From positions 22,451,128-22,515,127 of the forward strand of contig CM022672.1 in assembly GCA_012295275.1 (NCBI GenBank): a stretch of DNA of 64,000 bases, in the 5' to 3' direction. Shown piece by piece: positions 34,101-45,900 of the stretch. This DNA comes from Chrysomallon squamiferum. Lineage: Eukaryota; Mollusca; Gastropoda; Neomphalida; Peltospiridae. Numbering within the stretch: the first letter of the stretch is position 1; every line of letters starts with the position of its first letter. A model generated the notes under the pieces. That model made no database searches. It worked only from the letters and a program-made list of their open reading frames with translations, and was not told where the DNA came from. Made by a program: the position numbers and the translations under genes.

Positions 34101-35572
34101 ACGAATTTGGTCTAATCCACAGCAGACAAATTTTGTGAAATTTAATGTTTGAGTTATTACATTATGCAGCAAAATTAAAAGTAATACTAAAATATTTTTC
34201 ACTTCTACTGTTTATTTTGGTTGACTTTGGTTAGACCATACAGACCCTAATAGATCTTATCAACTTCAGTCATTACTACCTGGTCCAAATGTCATTATCT
34301 ATTTCTTTGGTATTAGATTACTTTTCTTTCTTACTTCTTATGTATTATTTTTATTATCTTGTTATTAAATTAATTTAATGCTGGATTTTAATTTATAAAA
34401 AATCAGCCAAAAAAATTATAAAAAAATTCTGTTTTTATTTTTAAAATAAGGTTATTGAAGAACTCGAATCACTACGCAGGATGCTGTCCTCTGACGACAA
34501 CATCAGGATCCACATGTCTGCCAATGTACACACGCTGTCTGAACACACTCAGCCGGAGTTGCCATGGAAACAGTTCACACAGTCTGGTGCTGGTGATTAT
34601 AAGCAAAGGTAAAATACACCCCCTTTTGACTCATATAGCAACTCCATGCCAAATGAATTTACTTACAGAAAGATTGTTGCATAAATGTCTGCCTGAAGAC
34701 ACAAGACATAAATTATTTTACTTCAGTTTTGATCATATAATTGTTTAATCAGAAGCCCAGGGACCCTGTGGACCACCTTTTTAAGGATCCATCTGGTTCA
34801 GCTAAGTACCAAAAATTCAGTCAGATCAAATTATAAACAAGTTACACATTTGTTCATCATCTGAATGCTTTTACAGATTAATCAGTTGACATGTATGTTT
34901 TTTTATTTTTTTTATATATATATATATATATATTTTTTTATAGTGCATTATAATGGTTAAATTGATGCAAAACATTCTTGTGGGAGATTTTTACACAGAT
35001 GACAGTTTTTCACTGTGTGTACAGTGTGAACTTAGAAGCATCATTTGAACTCCAGATCAAATTTCTCTGATATATTTAAATTAAAACAAAGGAATATTTG
35101 ACATTAAAATAATCTGAGTATGAAGCATCACAGTTTCTGTGTGTGTATGTTTATATATATCTATGATATATTTTATCCTTTTCTTAATTCTTCTTTTCAT
35201 TTCATTGTTTTCCAAACTGTACAGTTTGCCAAGCAAGAAGACCTGTGACGATGTCTTGTCGTACACAGACAGTTTCTACAAGTGTGCCATTGTTGGTGTG
35301 GGCTCTGTCGAGTCATCCTACTTCATCCAGGTTGTGCCCTGCATTTCTGACTACCTCCACCCTGACCTGGCTGCAGTGATGGTGTTCATCCAGTACCTCA
35401 CTCAGCTGGAGGGTCCCATGTGGAGACAGATCAGAGGCCTGGGACTCTCGTATCACTACAGGTGAGTAGCCCAGAAAGTGACTAAATTTAATGATTGATA
35501 TTTAAAATACAAGCCAGTGATGATGACCAGGTGATTGCAGGTTTCATTTACAACAGCTTTTTACTTCTGTAT

Positions 35573-35604
<32 letters not shown>

Positions 35605-38530
35605 ACAGAGAGATTGAAAAAGATAGATGTAGATATAGATGTACATAAATATATGGATAAATAGATGGATATATATTAAATGGTGCTTCATATTAATAAC
35701 AGATGGGTAAAATATTAGAAAATTTTGCAGTGTGTTACAAAATACAAAAGGTTTTAGATAGATATATAATAAGCTGTGTTTCATATTAGTAAATTGATGT
35801 ATAAAAATATTAGAGAATTTTACAAACCCTTACAAAATAAAAATAGTTTAAAATTTAATATTGAAACATTTAAAGACACAAAACCATATCAGCCCAGATT
35901 CTTATAACAAAAGTTTAATTGCTATTGCATCACAATTGATAGTCAAACAGACAGTTCTAGGTTTTATTCAAATTATAGAAACAAAATTTCATTTCTTGCT
36001 AATCTTGACATTTTTGTGCTTTAAAGTTAATACTTTGAAGTCCAGTTTCACTAGCATGTAATATGTAATATTTCTAGTAAAGTCATGTTAGGAATTTAAC
36101 TTAGATATTTCAGGCTAGATGAGCACTGGAAATAGTAAAATAAAGTGTGAGATCATTCTTAGATATCTTTTATATTTTATTACTGCCTTATATACTGAAA
36201 TAAAAACTTTCTTTTCTTTTTTAATGGCAGTATGTATGTGAAACCAGAGACAGGCTTGTTGTATTTCGTGCTAGCAAGATCCACTCATGTTGTTGAGGCT
36301 TACAAAGAAGGAAGAAATATTGTGGTGAGATAAAATAGAAGACAACAACAATTTAAGATAAATAATAAATGATAATAGGATAATTTAAAAGACTGACTCA
36401 CATTAATTTTATATTTATATGCATACAGGCAAGTTTGCAAGCATGAATGGGACAAACATGCACTCTAAACACACATAATTACTTCCCTCAAAGAAAAAAC
36501 ACTCACACAGACACACACAAACTTTTTCTGATTTTAATCGGAAACCAGTGTAACAAGATGCAAAAGCAACACAAACTGCTCACCCAGTAATATACAAATT
36601 AAGATATGACAGTTATATTAGATTTTTAATTGCTCTTGCTGAAGACTATTCTCCATTTGCATACATTTTTCTTTATTTTTTTAGTAATAATTAAAAGAGC
36701 AGTTTTATACTTTTTATTTCAGATGTGCTATGTTAATGGCTATTGCAGAAGACTATTCTCCATTTACATACAGATATTATTATTATTATTATTATTTTTT
36801 TTTTTTAATAGTAATAAAAACAGCAATTATTTCCTGTTTTTATTTTAGATGAGCTATGTTAATGGAGTAGCTGAGTTTACTGAAATGGAGTTGGAGTCAG
36901 CTCGTAGCAGTCTGATTTTTGAAATTATTGAAGAAGAGAAAACTGTGTCTGATGTCTGCCTGGAATCACTGCTGTCTTACCTGAGAGGTGTCGATCACAA
37001 ATACAACAAGTGAGTTTTGTTAACGTTGTATGTGTACCTTCACAAATGTATATAAAAACCCACATATACATTTAGTGATATATAAAAAAAAACAAAAGAA
37101 AAGCAAGCACACATTTAGTCATTTTTTAAATGTTTTATACATTATGATTGAAGAATAAATACTCTAGGTTTTCCTGTCTGTTGGAAGGTGTAAATAAGAG
37201 ATCACTTGCTATTAAATGCTACAGATTTTACAACCAAGATCATAACATATTTGACATGGCAAACTGATATTTTCATTTCATTTATTTTTATTATTATATT
37301 TTATTATTGTTGTTGTTGTTGTTATTTTTTATTTGCAACAAGACTAGAAGAAACTTTTTGCAAATCACTTCATGTTATAATGTGATAATGTTATGGCTAA
37401 GAAATTGATGGCGTCAGCTTATTTTAGGCTTTAAATTTTATTGTTTTATTTGGTTGTTAATTAGGACTGGATAGCAGAAAATACACCAAACATAACTTGG
37501 AAGTGTACAAAATAATTTTTTAACAATTTTTCTTCAATATCACCAGAGGTACCCTGTAAGCATGGGTTTGACAGCTAATTTCTATTATTAACATCTTGAA
37601 TTATTTCATTCATTCTGTTACAGAACTCTGCTTTCTGAAGTGTCCAAGGTGACCCTGAATGACCTCAAAAGAGTTGGATCTCAGTACATTATGCACCTGT
37701 TTGATGTGAACCTGCTCCGATGTGCTGCTGTTGTGAATCCATCCAAAGTGGACGAAGTTATCAGTGAATTCAAAGAGTAAGTAGACTGAGAGCATTAACC
37801 ATCCAGTGATTTTAAAATTATGACAAACATTCAGGGTAAAAGAAACTCAGTAACTGGGGGTTTTAGACTAACTATGCTATAACCTTACCACCTAATAAGA
37901 ACTGGTCAACACAGGCTGGGTGTGTAGATACTAGAGAATGAGATAAACAGGGTATGGAGTATGTGTACTTTTTGGATGGACTCGAAAACTGGGATTTGTA
38001 ATACAAAGACCTAAAATCTTTTGTAAATTCATATTATATGTATCAGGTTAAATCATCGACTACATTTTAATAGGCCACCTCTTGGATGAAACCAGCATTG
38101 AGTAACAGATTTTTAAATATTTTATTTCAGGTTAAATCTACAGCTAAGTTTTAATCTATCTGTGATTAACAGGCCTTCACTTATTTCAAAATATAAACTA
38201 ACAAAAACAACATATTAATAATATTGCATTTACTATTCAATATCTCATTACTGTGTGAATTCAGAATTTAATTAAATATTTTAAATTTTATTTCAGGTTA
38301 AATCTTTGACTAAGTTTTAATCTAACTCTGAATAACAGGTCTATTGTGATTCAATTTTTTTTTTAAAAATCCAATTATATTAATAATATTGCTGTTTGTA
38401 TTCTTGTATTCTGCATTACATTGTTATGAATCCATCATTAAGTAAATGATTTAAAAAAATGTATTTCAGGTTAAATGTTCGACTAAGTGTTATACCAACA
38501 CTGGATAGTGGACCTCTCTGTGAACTGTGA
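23692..38530 (+). CDS. M16-family zinc metallopeptidase, C05D11.1-like (inverzincin)
   Basis: Twenty-three coding exons: 23692-23839, 24215-24297, 24698-24856, 25177-25386, 25893-26015, 27334-27474, 27860-27970, 28261-28352, 28797-28899, 29239-29313, 29959-30069, 30471-30614, 30986-31168, 31766-31868, 32656-32786, 33455-33635, 33944-34029, 34451-34608, 35225-35461, 36231-36324, 36849-37009, 37624-37776, 38470-38530. They total 3048 nt, 1015 residues plus TGA. The inverted zinc motif HTLEH lies at 61-65; E64 is the expected catalytic base. GVVYCEM supplies Glu154 as the likely third ligand, as in GVVYNEM of presequence proteases. The length fits a two-half M16C clamshell that degrades short peptides. 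No targeting peptide or TM is evident, so cytosolic location is a guess. I place it with the C. elegans C05D11.1 and yeast SDD3/YOL098C type from memory; the substrate is unknown. Confidence 0.9.
24215..25386 (+). other. M16 catalytic exons carrying the zinc site
   Basis: Exon 24215-24297 encodes [13 protein letters not shown] with both zinc His and the catalytic Glu. Exon 24698-24856 encodes the [16 protein letters not shown] strand region typical of the M16 active-site half. Exon 25177-25386 carries the third zinc ligand in GVVYCEMQ. Phases agree at each junction. Confidence 0.85.
24995..25156 (+). repeat. Compound microsatellite (CATA)n-(CGTA)n-(GT)n-(TA)n next to a splice acceptor
   Basis: (CATA)n at about 24999-25088 grades through GTACGTACGT and GTGT into (TA)n at 25113-25156. 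The array ends about 20 nt before the AG of M16 exon 4 (exon starts at 25177). Confidence 0.95.
26240..26972 (+). mobile_element. Decayed Tigger/pogo-like DNA transposon remnant in M16 intron 5
   Basis: The right end reads GGAACGAATTAAAATCAT then AAGTCAAGGTACCACTA, like Tigger-type terminal repeats (TACCACTG ends), next to TA. From about 26509 a plus-strand reading gives [20 protein letters not shown], resembling the N-terminal helix-turn-helix of Tigger/CENP-B transposases. It then breaks down with stops. The left part (GCTGCCGCTAGTTGGCATAA, 26335-26354) also resembles Tigger leaders, but the left terminal repeat is barely recognisable. Too short to be autonomous; internal deletion is likely. 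Confidence 0.6.
31955..32400 (+). mobile_element. Decayed SINE-like mollusc repeat, M16 intron 14
   Basis: Two segments, about 31970-32012 (CCGGTCTGTGGGAAGGCGAT then AAAAGATCTCTTGTTA) and about 32345-32395 (GAATGTTTAACAACATGAAA then GCTATTGGGTGTCA), match from memory parts of a repeat common in gastropod genomes. The intervening sequence is degraded. Confidence 0.35.
35576..35603 (+). repeat. (ATAG)n microsatellite, M16 intron
   Basis: About seven perfect units followed by decayed ones to about 35670. Confidence 0.9.
36641..36862 (+). repeat. Tandem duplication spanning the exon-21 splice acceptor of the M16 gene
   Basis: Two copies of about 105 bp: GAAGACTATTCTCCATTTGC (36641) and GAAGACTATTCTCCATTTAC (36748) begin each, and both end in a T-rich tract plus acceptor and ATGTGCTATGTTAATGG or ATGAGCTATGTTAATGG. 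Only the second copy leads into the real exon (36849). The first would be read through to a stop in the second acceptor. Confidence 0.75.
37165..37285 (+). mobile_element. Second decayed copy of the SINE-like repeat, M16 intron 21
   Basis: TTTTCCTGTCTGTTGGAAGG then AAGAGATCACTTGCTATTAA parallels the 31970-32012 segment in the same orientation, which supports a dispersed repeat rather than chance. Confidence 0.35.
38041..38530 (+). repeat. Four degenerate tandem copies of the M16 terminal-exon acceptor region
   Basis: CAGGTTAAAT followed by a related 40-50 bp occurs near 38045, 38130, 38295 and 38468. Each begins like a 3' splice site plus exon. The last copy gives the chosen C-terminus [19 protein letters not shown] and a stop. 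Confidence 0.7.
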
Positions 38531-39375
38531 TCTTTGCATTTCCTGATGCCATCAAGAAAATTTAAAACCAAAGATCTGTGAATTTCAGTGTTACATCTTC
38601 TTGATTCAGTTTACAAAGAACTTTAAAACAACAATTTCTGTTTCCATGGTTAATGTTAAATGTTCTTCTTTACAAAAAACTTTTTTCAAACCAATTTTCA
38701 TGTTAAATCAGACAAAAGTAAATATCATAAATCCTTGAACAGAGGTTTGTATAATAATAATAAAACAAATTTAAAAAAGGATTTAGAAAATGAATATGAT
38801 TGTAAAATAAAACATCTGTATTTTAGATCCTTTAATTCAAGTATGCCTAATTGAGACTTAACATCTTTAAGGCCTGGCATGGTGATAATTGGAAAAAAGT
38901 TAATTAATAATTAAGTTTTAAGAAGCTATATTTGAAGTTTGTTATTTGCATTTTTTCTAGTTTTGTTAAAATGTTTGTTAGTTTTCATTACATTTACATT
39001 TTCATGAAAAAAATAAAATGTGAAAGACCTTTTTAAAAAATTGAAAAAGAACATACAATGTGGCGGTATGTTAAAAAGTTTTGAATGAAAAATATAGAAA
39101 CCTGTTTTCAGTAGTTGCAGTCTGTTTAAAAACAAGAAGAAAAAAGACATTATTGTGAAATTTTCAAAGCTGTCTTGTCTGATATTTAAGGATTTATGGT
39201 ATTGTTTTCTGTTTTTAATGCATTTTCTGGATAATGGTTCTCAGGAGTTGGGCAATTTGGTTTTTTTTATCTGTTACATCAACATTCTTACATTTATCAT
39301 TTTTCATTTAAGAACACTGTTGGTTGAAATTTTTGCTTCTGTTGCTGTGTTGGTGAAATAAATACTGTAATTAAA
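38531..39375 (+). other. M16 peptidase 3' UTR
   Basis: AT-rich sequence after the TGA at 38528-38530. The first convincing poly(A) signal before a T/GT-rich stretch is AATAAA at 39357-39362, followed by TCTTGTTGTTTC. The open frames inside are short and unsupported. Confidence 0.5.
39357..39362 (+). terminator. Probable poly(A) signal of the M16 gene
   Basis: Canonical AATAAA followed about 20 nt later by a T/G-rich element, in the right place to end the protease transcript before the convergent collagen gene. Confidence 0.5.
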
Positions 39376-39940
39376 AAATCTTGTTGTTTCTTTTTTATTG
39401 TATACATTTATAAACAAGAATTCTAGCTGTGAATCATTGCAAAATGTGACACAGTCATATTGATGGTCTGTGGAAAACTTGCTGTTCATCAGAGGGTTTT
39501 TGTAGCCACAAGTCAATAAGGGCAACCTTTCTCAAGAAGCAGGCCACCTGAAATACAGCTCATAATTAGGTGTGTTGCACTACTAATAAACCTAATTTTC
39601 CTCTTGAAATCAGGCGTGTCCTTTCAAAAAGATCAGTGGCTTCTGTTTGCTCTTGATTAGCATAATATATGTCACTTTTATAATAAGGATTTATAATAAA
39701 TACATTTTTAATGTCCTAAGAAACAGAGATTACTTTTTTTTACTTTTAGCAATAATCACTAGGAGACATTTTAGTTTTTATAAAAGGAATATGACACTTT
39801 CAGGATAAATTTTAGCTACATAAAATACCGATAAGAAAGAGTTATTGTTTTATTGTTGTTTTAGGAAAATTATTTTTGAAAACTTCTTTTTTATGCTTGT
39901 TGGAGAAGGTAATTTACTAAAGAAAACCAACAATAAACAT
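39376..39940. other. Intergenic spacer between convergent genes
   Basis: About 0.5 kb between the protease poly(A) signal and the presumed collagen transcript end. A slightly less AT-rich stretch at 39480-39660 shows no gene. Confidence 0.4.
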
Positions 39941-41496
39941 ATGTTTGAAAAAATTTGTTTATTAAAACAAAAAATTCTACATTTGGCAGTGATTGAAATG
40001 GACGGTTAATGTAGCCCGGACATCACAGTTCTTATGGCCTGATATCTTGGTAAGCTAGCACCAGAGAAAAAATATATATATACTTACAACTGGTCAAAAT
40101 GCAGTTCTGTTCAAGTATCAAATGTAAAACAAATTTTCATTGGTAGAATTACTCAGAATAAAACTAAGCATCATTGGTAGATATATATCAACTGTCATGG
40201 TGGAATTTGCTCAGTGTAAAATTAGTTTATTGGTAGAAACTACTAAATGTAAGTTGACAGTAATTTATAGAATTTAGTCAATATAAAACCATCACTGACA
40301 GATAATTACTAGAAGTAGAATCAGTGGTCACTGGTAAAATTTACTCAATAGATAACTAACAGTCACTGGTTGAATTTCAACCAATGATTGAGGATCATGC
40401 AAGAATTCTTGGAAAGAACTGCAAAATTTCCAGTTGCAATAAAAATGTATACATGTTGAGCACTAATGAATGAAAAATTGCAAGAAATACATGATAACAA
40501 AATTGTTAGCAAAGAAGAGAAAGCATTAGACTATTAATTTCATATAGACTAAACATTTTTAATTGTACATACAAACAATTGGCACATATAGATTCCACTA
40601 TGCATAACATACATTTTATTTTTAATACCTGTACATGATAATACATAAGTGTGCAGTATTTTTTGCTAGTGTATAATTTGTCCCATAGTCATAGCCAACA
40701 AGTTTTGATTTCTTTCTTAATTTTCTACTGATTGAACTCGTTAATATTCTTATTTGTTCTCAAAATGAGATTTTGATTACAATTGTCAACATGAGATTAT
40801 GCTTTAACAATTCTTTCTTTTTTCTTCATACTTTACATATTAAATTGCTAAAATATAAAATAATGATGTTTTCTAAAATCAGTACATTTTATTTTTTATT
40901 TTTTTTTAATAAACAGCATGCATGGCAGAGCTTCAGATTAGTTAAGTAACAGAAAAAAATACCATTTTAAAGAAGTAAAATAATAATTTTCTTCATTTAT
41001 ATTAATAAAAAGAAAAACAGTTTTCTTAATTGAAATTTTGAATAACATATTTATAGAATGCTTCTGGCCATATTTGAAAAGGACAAATAAATGGAATAAT
41101 TCTAGAGAGTTCGTATGTGAAAATGATAATTAAGCATTTTTGTATTTTAATAAGGAATTTGGATTATTTATATACCAAAATTATAATTAAAAAAGAAAAT
41201 CAGTTTTTAGACCAGTTGTTTTGTAAAAAAATGACAATTAAAAAAGAAAAAGTAATCAATTAGTATTGATTATGACTATGGAAAAGTTTAAACATTTCTA
41301 GATTATTACAAATATCTGTGCTCTTCTACGTCAGTGCTGATGATACCTGCAGACAGACTATTACAACATGGACGGATTTTTGTGAGAATGATCAAAACAT
41401 GTATCACAATCTCTTGACAGAATTAACGGTCCAAATTAATTAAATGTCTTTTTTTTTTGTTTTATATTTTTTGTTATGTTTTAAAAAAAAAAGGAA
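39941..41496 (-). other. Collagen 3' UTR with degenerate minisatellite
   Basis: Follows the collagen stop TAA (41499-41497) on the minus strand. An AATAAA signal read on the minus strand at about 39963-39958 would end the transcript near 39940, giving a UTR of about 1.5 kb; nearer signals exist too. About 40130-40385 holds a degenerate repeat with the motif ATTGGTAGAATTTACTCA. Confidence 0.45.
40130..40385 (+). repeat. Degenerate minisatellite in the collagen 3' UTR
   Basis: Five or six related units around CATTGGTAGAATTTACTCA, AATGTAAAAC, with about 40-50 bp spacing. Confidence 0.5.
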
Positions 41497-42884
41497 TTAA
41501 TGAAAACACACTGGGCCTGCCTCAAAGCCAAATTTCTGCCATGGGTTGCCATAGTCACCAGGCATAAAACTAACAATTGGCAAGCGACTCAGTTTGTCTG
41601 ATCTTACTTCAAACACAGTAAATCCATTTTGTCTGCGATCCTGTAAAACAAAAAATAATCAACCATTTTGAACAATAAAATAAATTCAAATAAAGAATTA
41701 ATATATTGTTAATTAGTGCCAAAAATATTCTAAGGTTATGTATAATAAATCTTATGGTAATCATTTATGTTTTTTGCATTTAAACCTTATGGTAATCATT
41801 TATGTTTTTTATCTTATTTTTGTTTCATTGCAAACACATTATTTAAATTATATTAAACTATAACTTATTATGTTCAATTATTATTAATATGTTTAATAAA
41901 AGTAATATAGATTTTATTAATTTTTAATCTTAAACCCACAAAATATCTGAGAAACAAATAACTGGTACATTTATTAAATTAACTTTTATAACAAAAATAA
42001 AAGTTAATGTTTTTTTTGTTTTTTTTCCTTTTTATAAATATTAACCAAAATAATGACACATCAACAACTGTAATAATAAACAAACTGAATAAAATAAAAC
42101 AAACCATTTAAATCTTATTATATTTTTACAAAAAATAAATAATAATCATAATAATTAATAAATAAATTAGTTAATTATAAAAACTTACCCTGCATCCATC
42201 ATGTAGAACTTGTGACCTGTCAAAGTTCTCTGTATTGAACTTAGTACCATCGTCTCCTAGCAACGTGATTCCATTCTTGTGATCCTTGGCAGCCTGATCG
42301 TACCAGGCCACAGAACCTGAGCAGTAGTAGGTGAACCTTTGACTGACCTCAGTACTCAGCATTCGAAGCAAACTTATCTGAACAGTAGTCTGGGGACCGC
42401 CATATTGGACCTGAGAAAACCAAAATAAAAAATTTGTTATTTTTTGAAATAGAAAGACACCCCTCCCCAAACATTTGTGACTTACTGTATTGTAAAAACA
42501 GGACAAATTTTATATTTTAATGATGCATGAAATATAAATGGAAAAAATATATTAGACCAATAATATTTTATTGCACCAATTTTTTTTCCAGATAGTCTCA
42601 ATGTAGGACTGAATGAATGGATTAGTTTTCATATATTTTTTATCTGTAGTTATTCTGAATTTCAAATGATATTGAATAAAACTTAAATTATTTTTTTCAT
42701 CACTGAATAAAACTTAAATTATTTCATCAGAAATTAAATAAATAAATAAATAAAATAATAAGCACACAAACAGTTGCTGTGAAAATTGATAAATTTCACA
42801 TGTAATTACCTCTGTGCTGTCAAATGCCACAGAAAATACAAAGATAACAAAAAAACACACACACACACCTGACACACACATACA

Positions 42885-42943
<59 letters not shown>

Positions 42944-45900
42944 TTATTTATATTTTAAATTGCACTTTACCTTAAATCCATTTTTCAGATTATGGAACCA
43001 TTGGTGAGGATTGTCTTTGTTACGCTGCCAGTACTGTTCAGGACTCTGTCAAAATATTACAAACCATATTATATTAAATTATTATTTATACATAAATATA
43101 AAACTACACAAAAATATATATATATATATGCCTGTAACACAGATCATCATTCTTTAAGATAAATACAACACTAAACAAATTCCATATTCAGTTGTTTTTT
43201 TTTTAAAGTTATAAAATAATAGAACACTAAAACTCATTAGGATTCTGTTAAAATAAATAATATAAGACATTAAAAAAATTCCATCTAAAAAAAAATCTTA
43301 AACCCTTTCCCTGCAATAACATTTTATTACTGTTAACCACAAAGTGGATTTTTCCCCTCAGTCTTAAACAAAACTTCTCATTATGCTTTGAGAAGCAGAC
43401 CCACACCCAGAGAGACTCCCAAACAGAATACAAATCTTGTTGATTTTGCCAGGAGCTATTTTCATTTACACAGAAAAAGGGTTAAAATATAATTTATCAT
43501 ATTGTATTCCTCATTTACAGTATTTGTCACAAAAAGAGCATTACTTGGAACTTTTATTGCTGTAAAAACTCACCATTTTTGTGCGAGATGTTGGAAAGAT
43601 GCAAGTTTCACCCATTGCAGTGAGGTTACACCAGACCTTGCAGTGCATCATCAATGGACCCCATGTTAGGGTCAATCCAGTACCATCCTGGACAAATACA
43701 AAATAAAAAAACATAAAAACATCTTCTCTATGTATTTTGACAAGTTTTAAATCAGATATTTAAAATTCAGATTTACTGTTCTGAAAGTGAAAACAAAAAT
43801 AATAACAAAAAAGTCTTTGCTATATATCTCAGCAATTATTAAATCAGTTATTAAATATCAGACAAACCACTGTAAGAAATAATAAAAATCATAACATAAA
43901 ATGTCTTCTCTATATATTTCAACAGTTTATGAATAAATTATTTCAGTTAAAATTCAGACAAACTCAATTGAAAGTGAAAACAAAAATCATAAACATAAAA
44001 TGTCTTTTGTGTATATCGGAACAATTAGTGATTAATTTTTAAAACTCAGGCCTCTCTGCTTAAAGTGAATATAAATCTAGTCTATTTGCTATTTTCTGTC
44101 TATTAGATAAAAAATAAAAAATTCAGTTAACATGTCAACAAAAGAGGAAAACAGACATTATTTAAATTAAATAAAAAATAAGTTACAGTATGATTGAAGT
44201 AACAGTATATATTCATCTTATTAATAATTAGTGAACCACTTCTAAACAAAAAATAACCTCTGAAGTAATATATTCATCAATTTGACTTTTTATTACTGTA
44301 AAAACATAGAGATCAATAATAATTCTATGACCAGGCTCATCAATAAAAATTCATAGATAATTCAATTTTTTTTCTTTTTCCTTTTTTTTAGGGACTAGCA
44401 TGTCCTTCAAGACTGAAAGGAGAAAAAGAAATGATACAATAATTATGAATCATTTCTGCATCTCTGAACCAGACACTCACCGTCTTTGAAATCAGAATGA
44501 CCGAATGCAATGTCTCTGCAGGACGTGGCTGGGTTTTCTCTGGTGCCTCTCGGATACTTGATGTTGTTCACCTCATCCTGCAGCCCGTCGATGTGCTTGA
44601 AAAGAATGGTTACCACTTCCTTCATCACGTTCTTCATCTTAATCTCGCCTCCATTCGGCCTGCTTCTTGCCATCATGTTGGTCAACTGGCTCTGGATGTC
44701 ATCGTGCACATCATAGTCATCGATGGATCGCTTTCTTCGCCTTCGCCTCCTCTTCCTCTTTGTTCCAGCCTTGACATTGAGATCAGCAGGGACAGCAGCA
44801 GCTGATGCGTCACCTGGTGGACCCGGTTCTCCTGGGGGACCCTGTTGTCATGGAAATAGGTGAGATTTTGTTTTGTTTTTTTAGGTTATGGGCTTTTTGT
44901 TACTGGAGCGAATGAGTGAATATTTATTTAAAGACAACCAGACCTTTTTTTTTTAATATTAATGATTATTATTAGTTGTTTAAATAATTACTGGATGAAT
45001 ATTTATTTAAAAAGGCCTGAAAAGTTTTTAATATTAATAATTATTATTAGTTGTTAAACTAATTACTAGTGTAAATGACTGAGTAAATATTTAAAGATAC
45101 AGAACACTTTTTAATGATAATGATTATTATTAGTTATTTAAGTTATAATTTTGTATACTAACCATAAGTGAGGAGTGACCCTTTTAAATAGTTTCTGTTA
45201 CTTATTAGTATCAGTGGATCTTTCATATGCATTTTTCATTAAGAAAGCATGAAATAGAGACTTATTTAAACAAGTTAATAATTTACCTGTAAACCTGCAT
45301 CTCCTTTTGGACCTGTTTCACCCTGATAAAAGATAAAGACAAAAATATTTTCAACAAATATAATATATAAATATACAGACACATATATGGAATGACAACA
45401 TATATTTTAAATATTTTATTATTTTATTCTCAAAAACCGAACAGTAGCAGGATGAAGTAAAAGGTGTGTTTTAAAATATTAAAATAACTTACAGGTTCTC
45501 CTTTAGGACCAGCTGGACCAATAGCTCCCTGTAATAAAACAGTTTGACAGTTATGAATGAATATTGATTTGTCCATTAGTAGTTCTCAGTCACACGCACA
45601 CATACACACACTCACACACACACACACACACACAAAAAACACACACACACACACACACTCAAGCAAGCACACACACACACACACACACTCACACACACAC
45701 TCACACATACACACACACACACACACAGAGAAAATCATACAAATACAACTAATTCTACTTTTTTTTTAATGTATACTCACTGGTGCACCTGGAGCTCCTT
45801 CAATACCAGGAGGACCCCTGGGTCCAGGCTTTCCCTAAAAAAAATGAAATTTTAATTATCATTAGAGCAAATGTATTTTAACCCCTTCTTATTTTACCAC

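Larger units (their letters stand above)
41497..43687 (-). other. COLFI C-propeptide exons
   Basis: Exons of 114, 75, 222 and 144 bp encode the chain-association domain. Landmarks in order: [72 protein letters not shown] and [11 protein letters not shown]. Counting cysteines by the vertebrate scheme, C1 and C4-C8 are present. C2 is replaced by Gly (IAFGH, where LKLCH is usual) and C3 by Ser (NMGS, where NQGC is usual). Confidence 0.9.

Noticed and set aside
36722-36848. Open frame running from the decoy acceptor
   Set aside because: It reads intron and a poly-Leu/Phe microsatellite and stops at the true acceptor, so it is not a coding exon in the main model.
45557-45769. Plus-strand His/Thr repeat frames
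   Set aside because: They translate the CA microsatellite.
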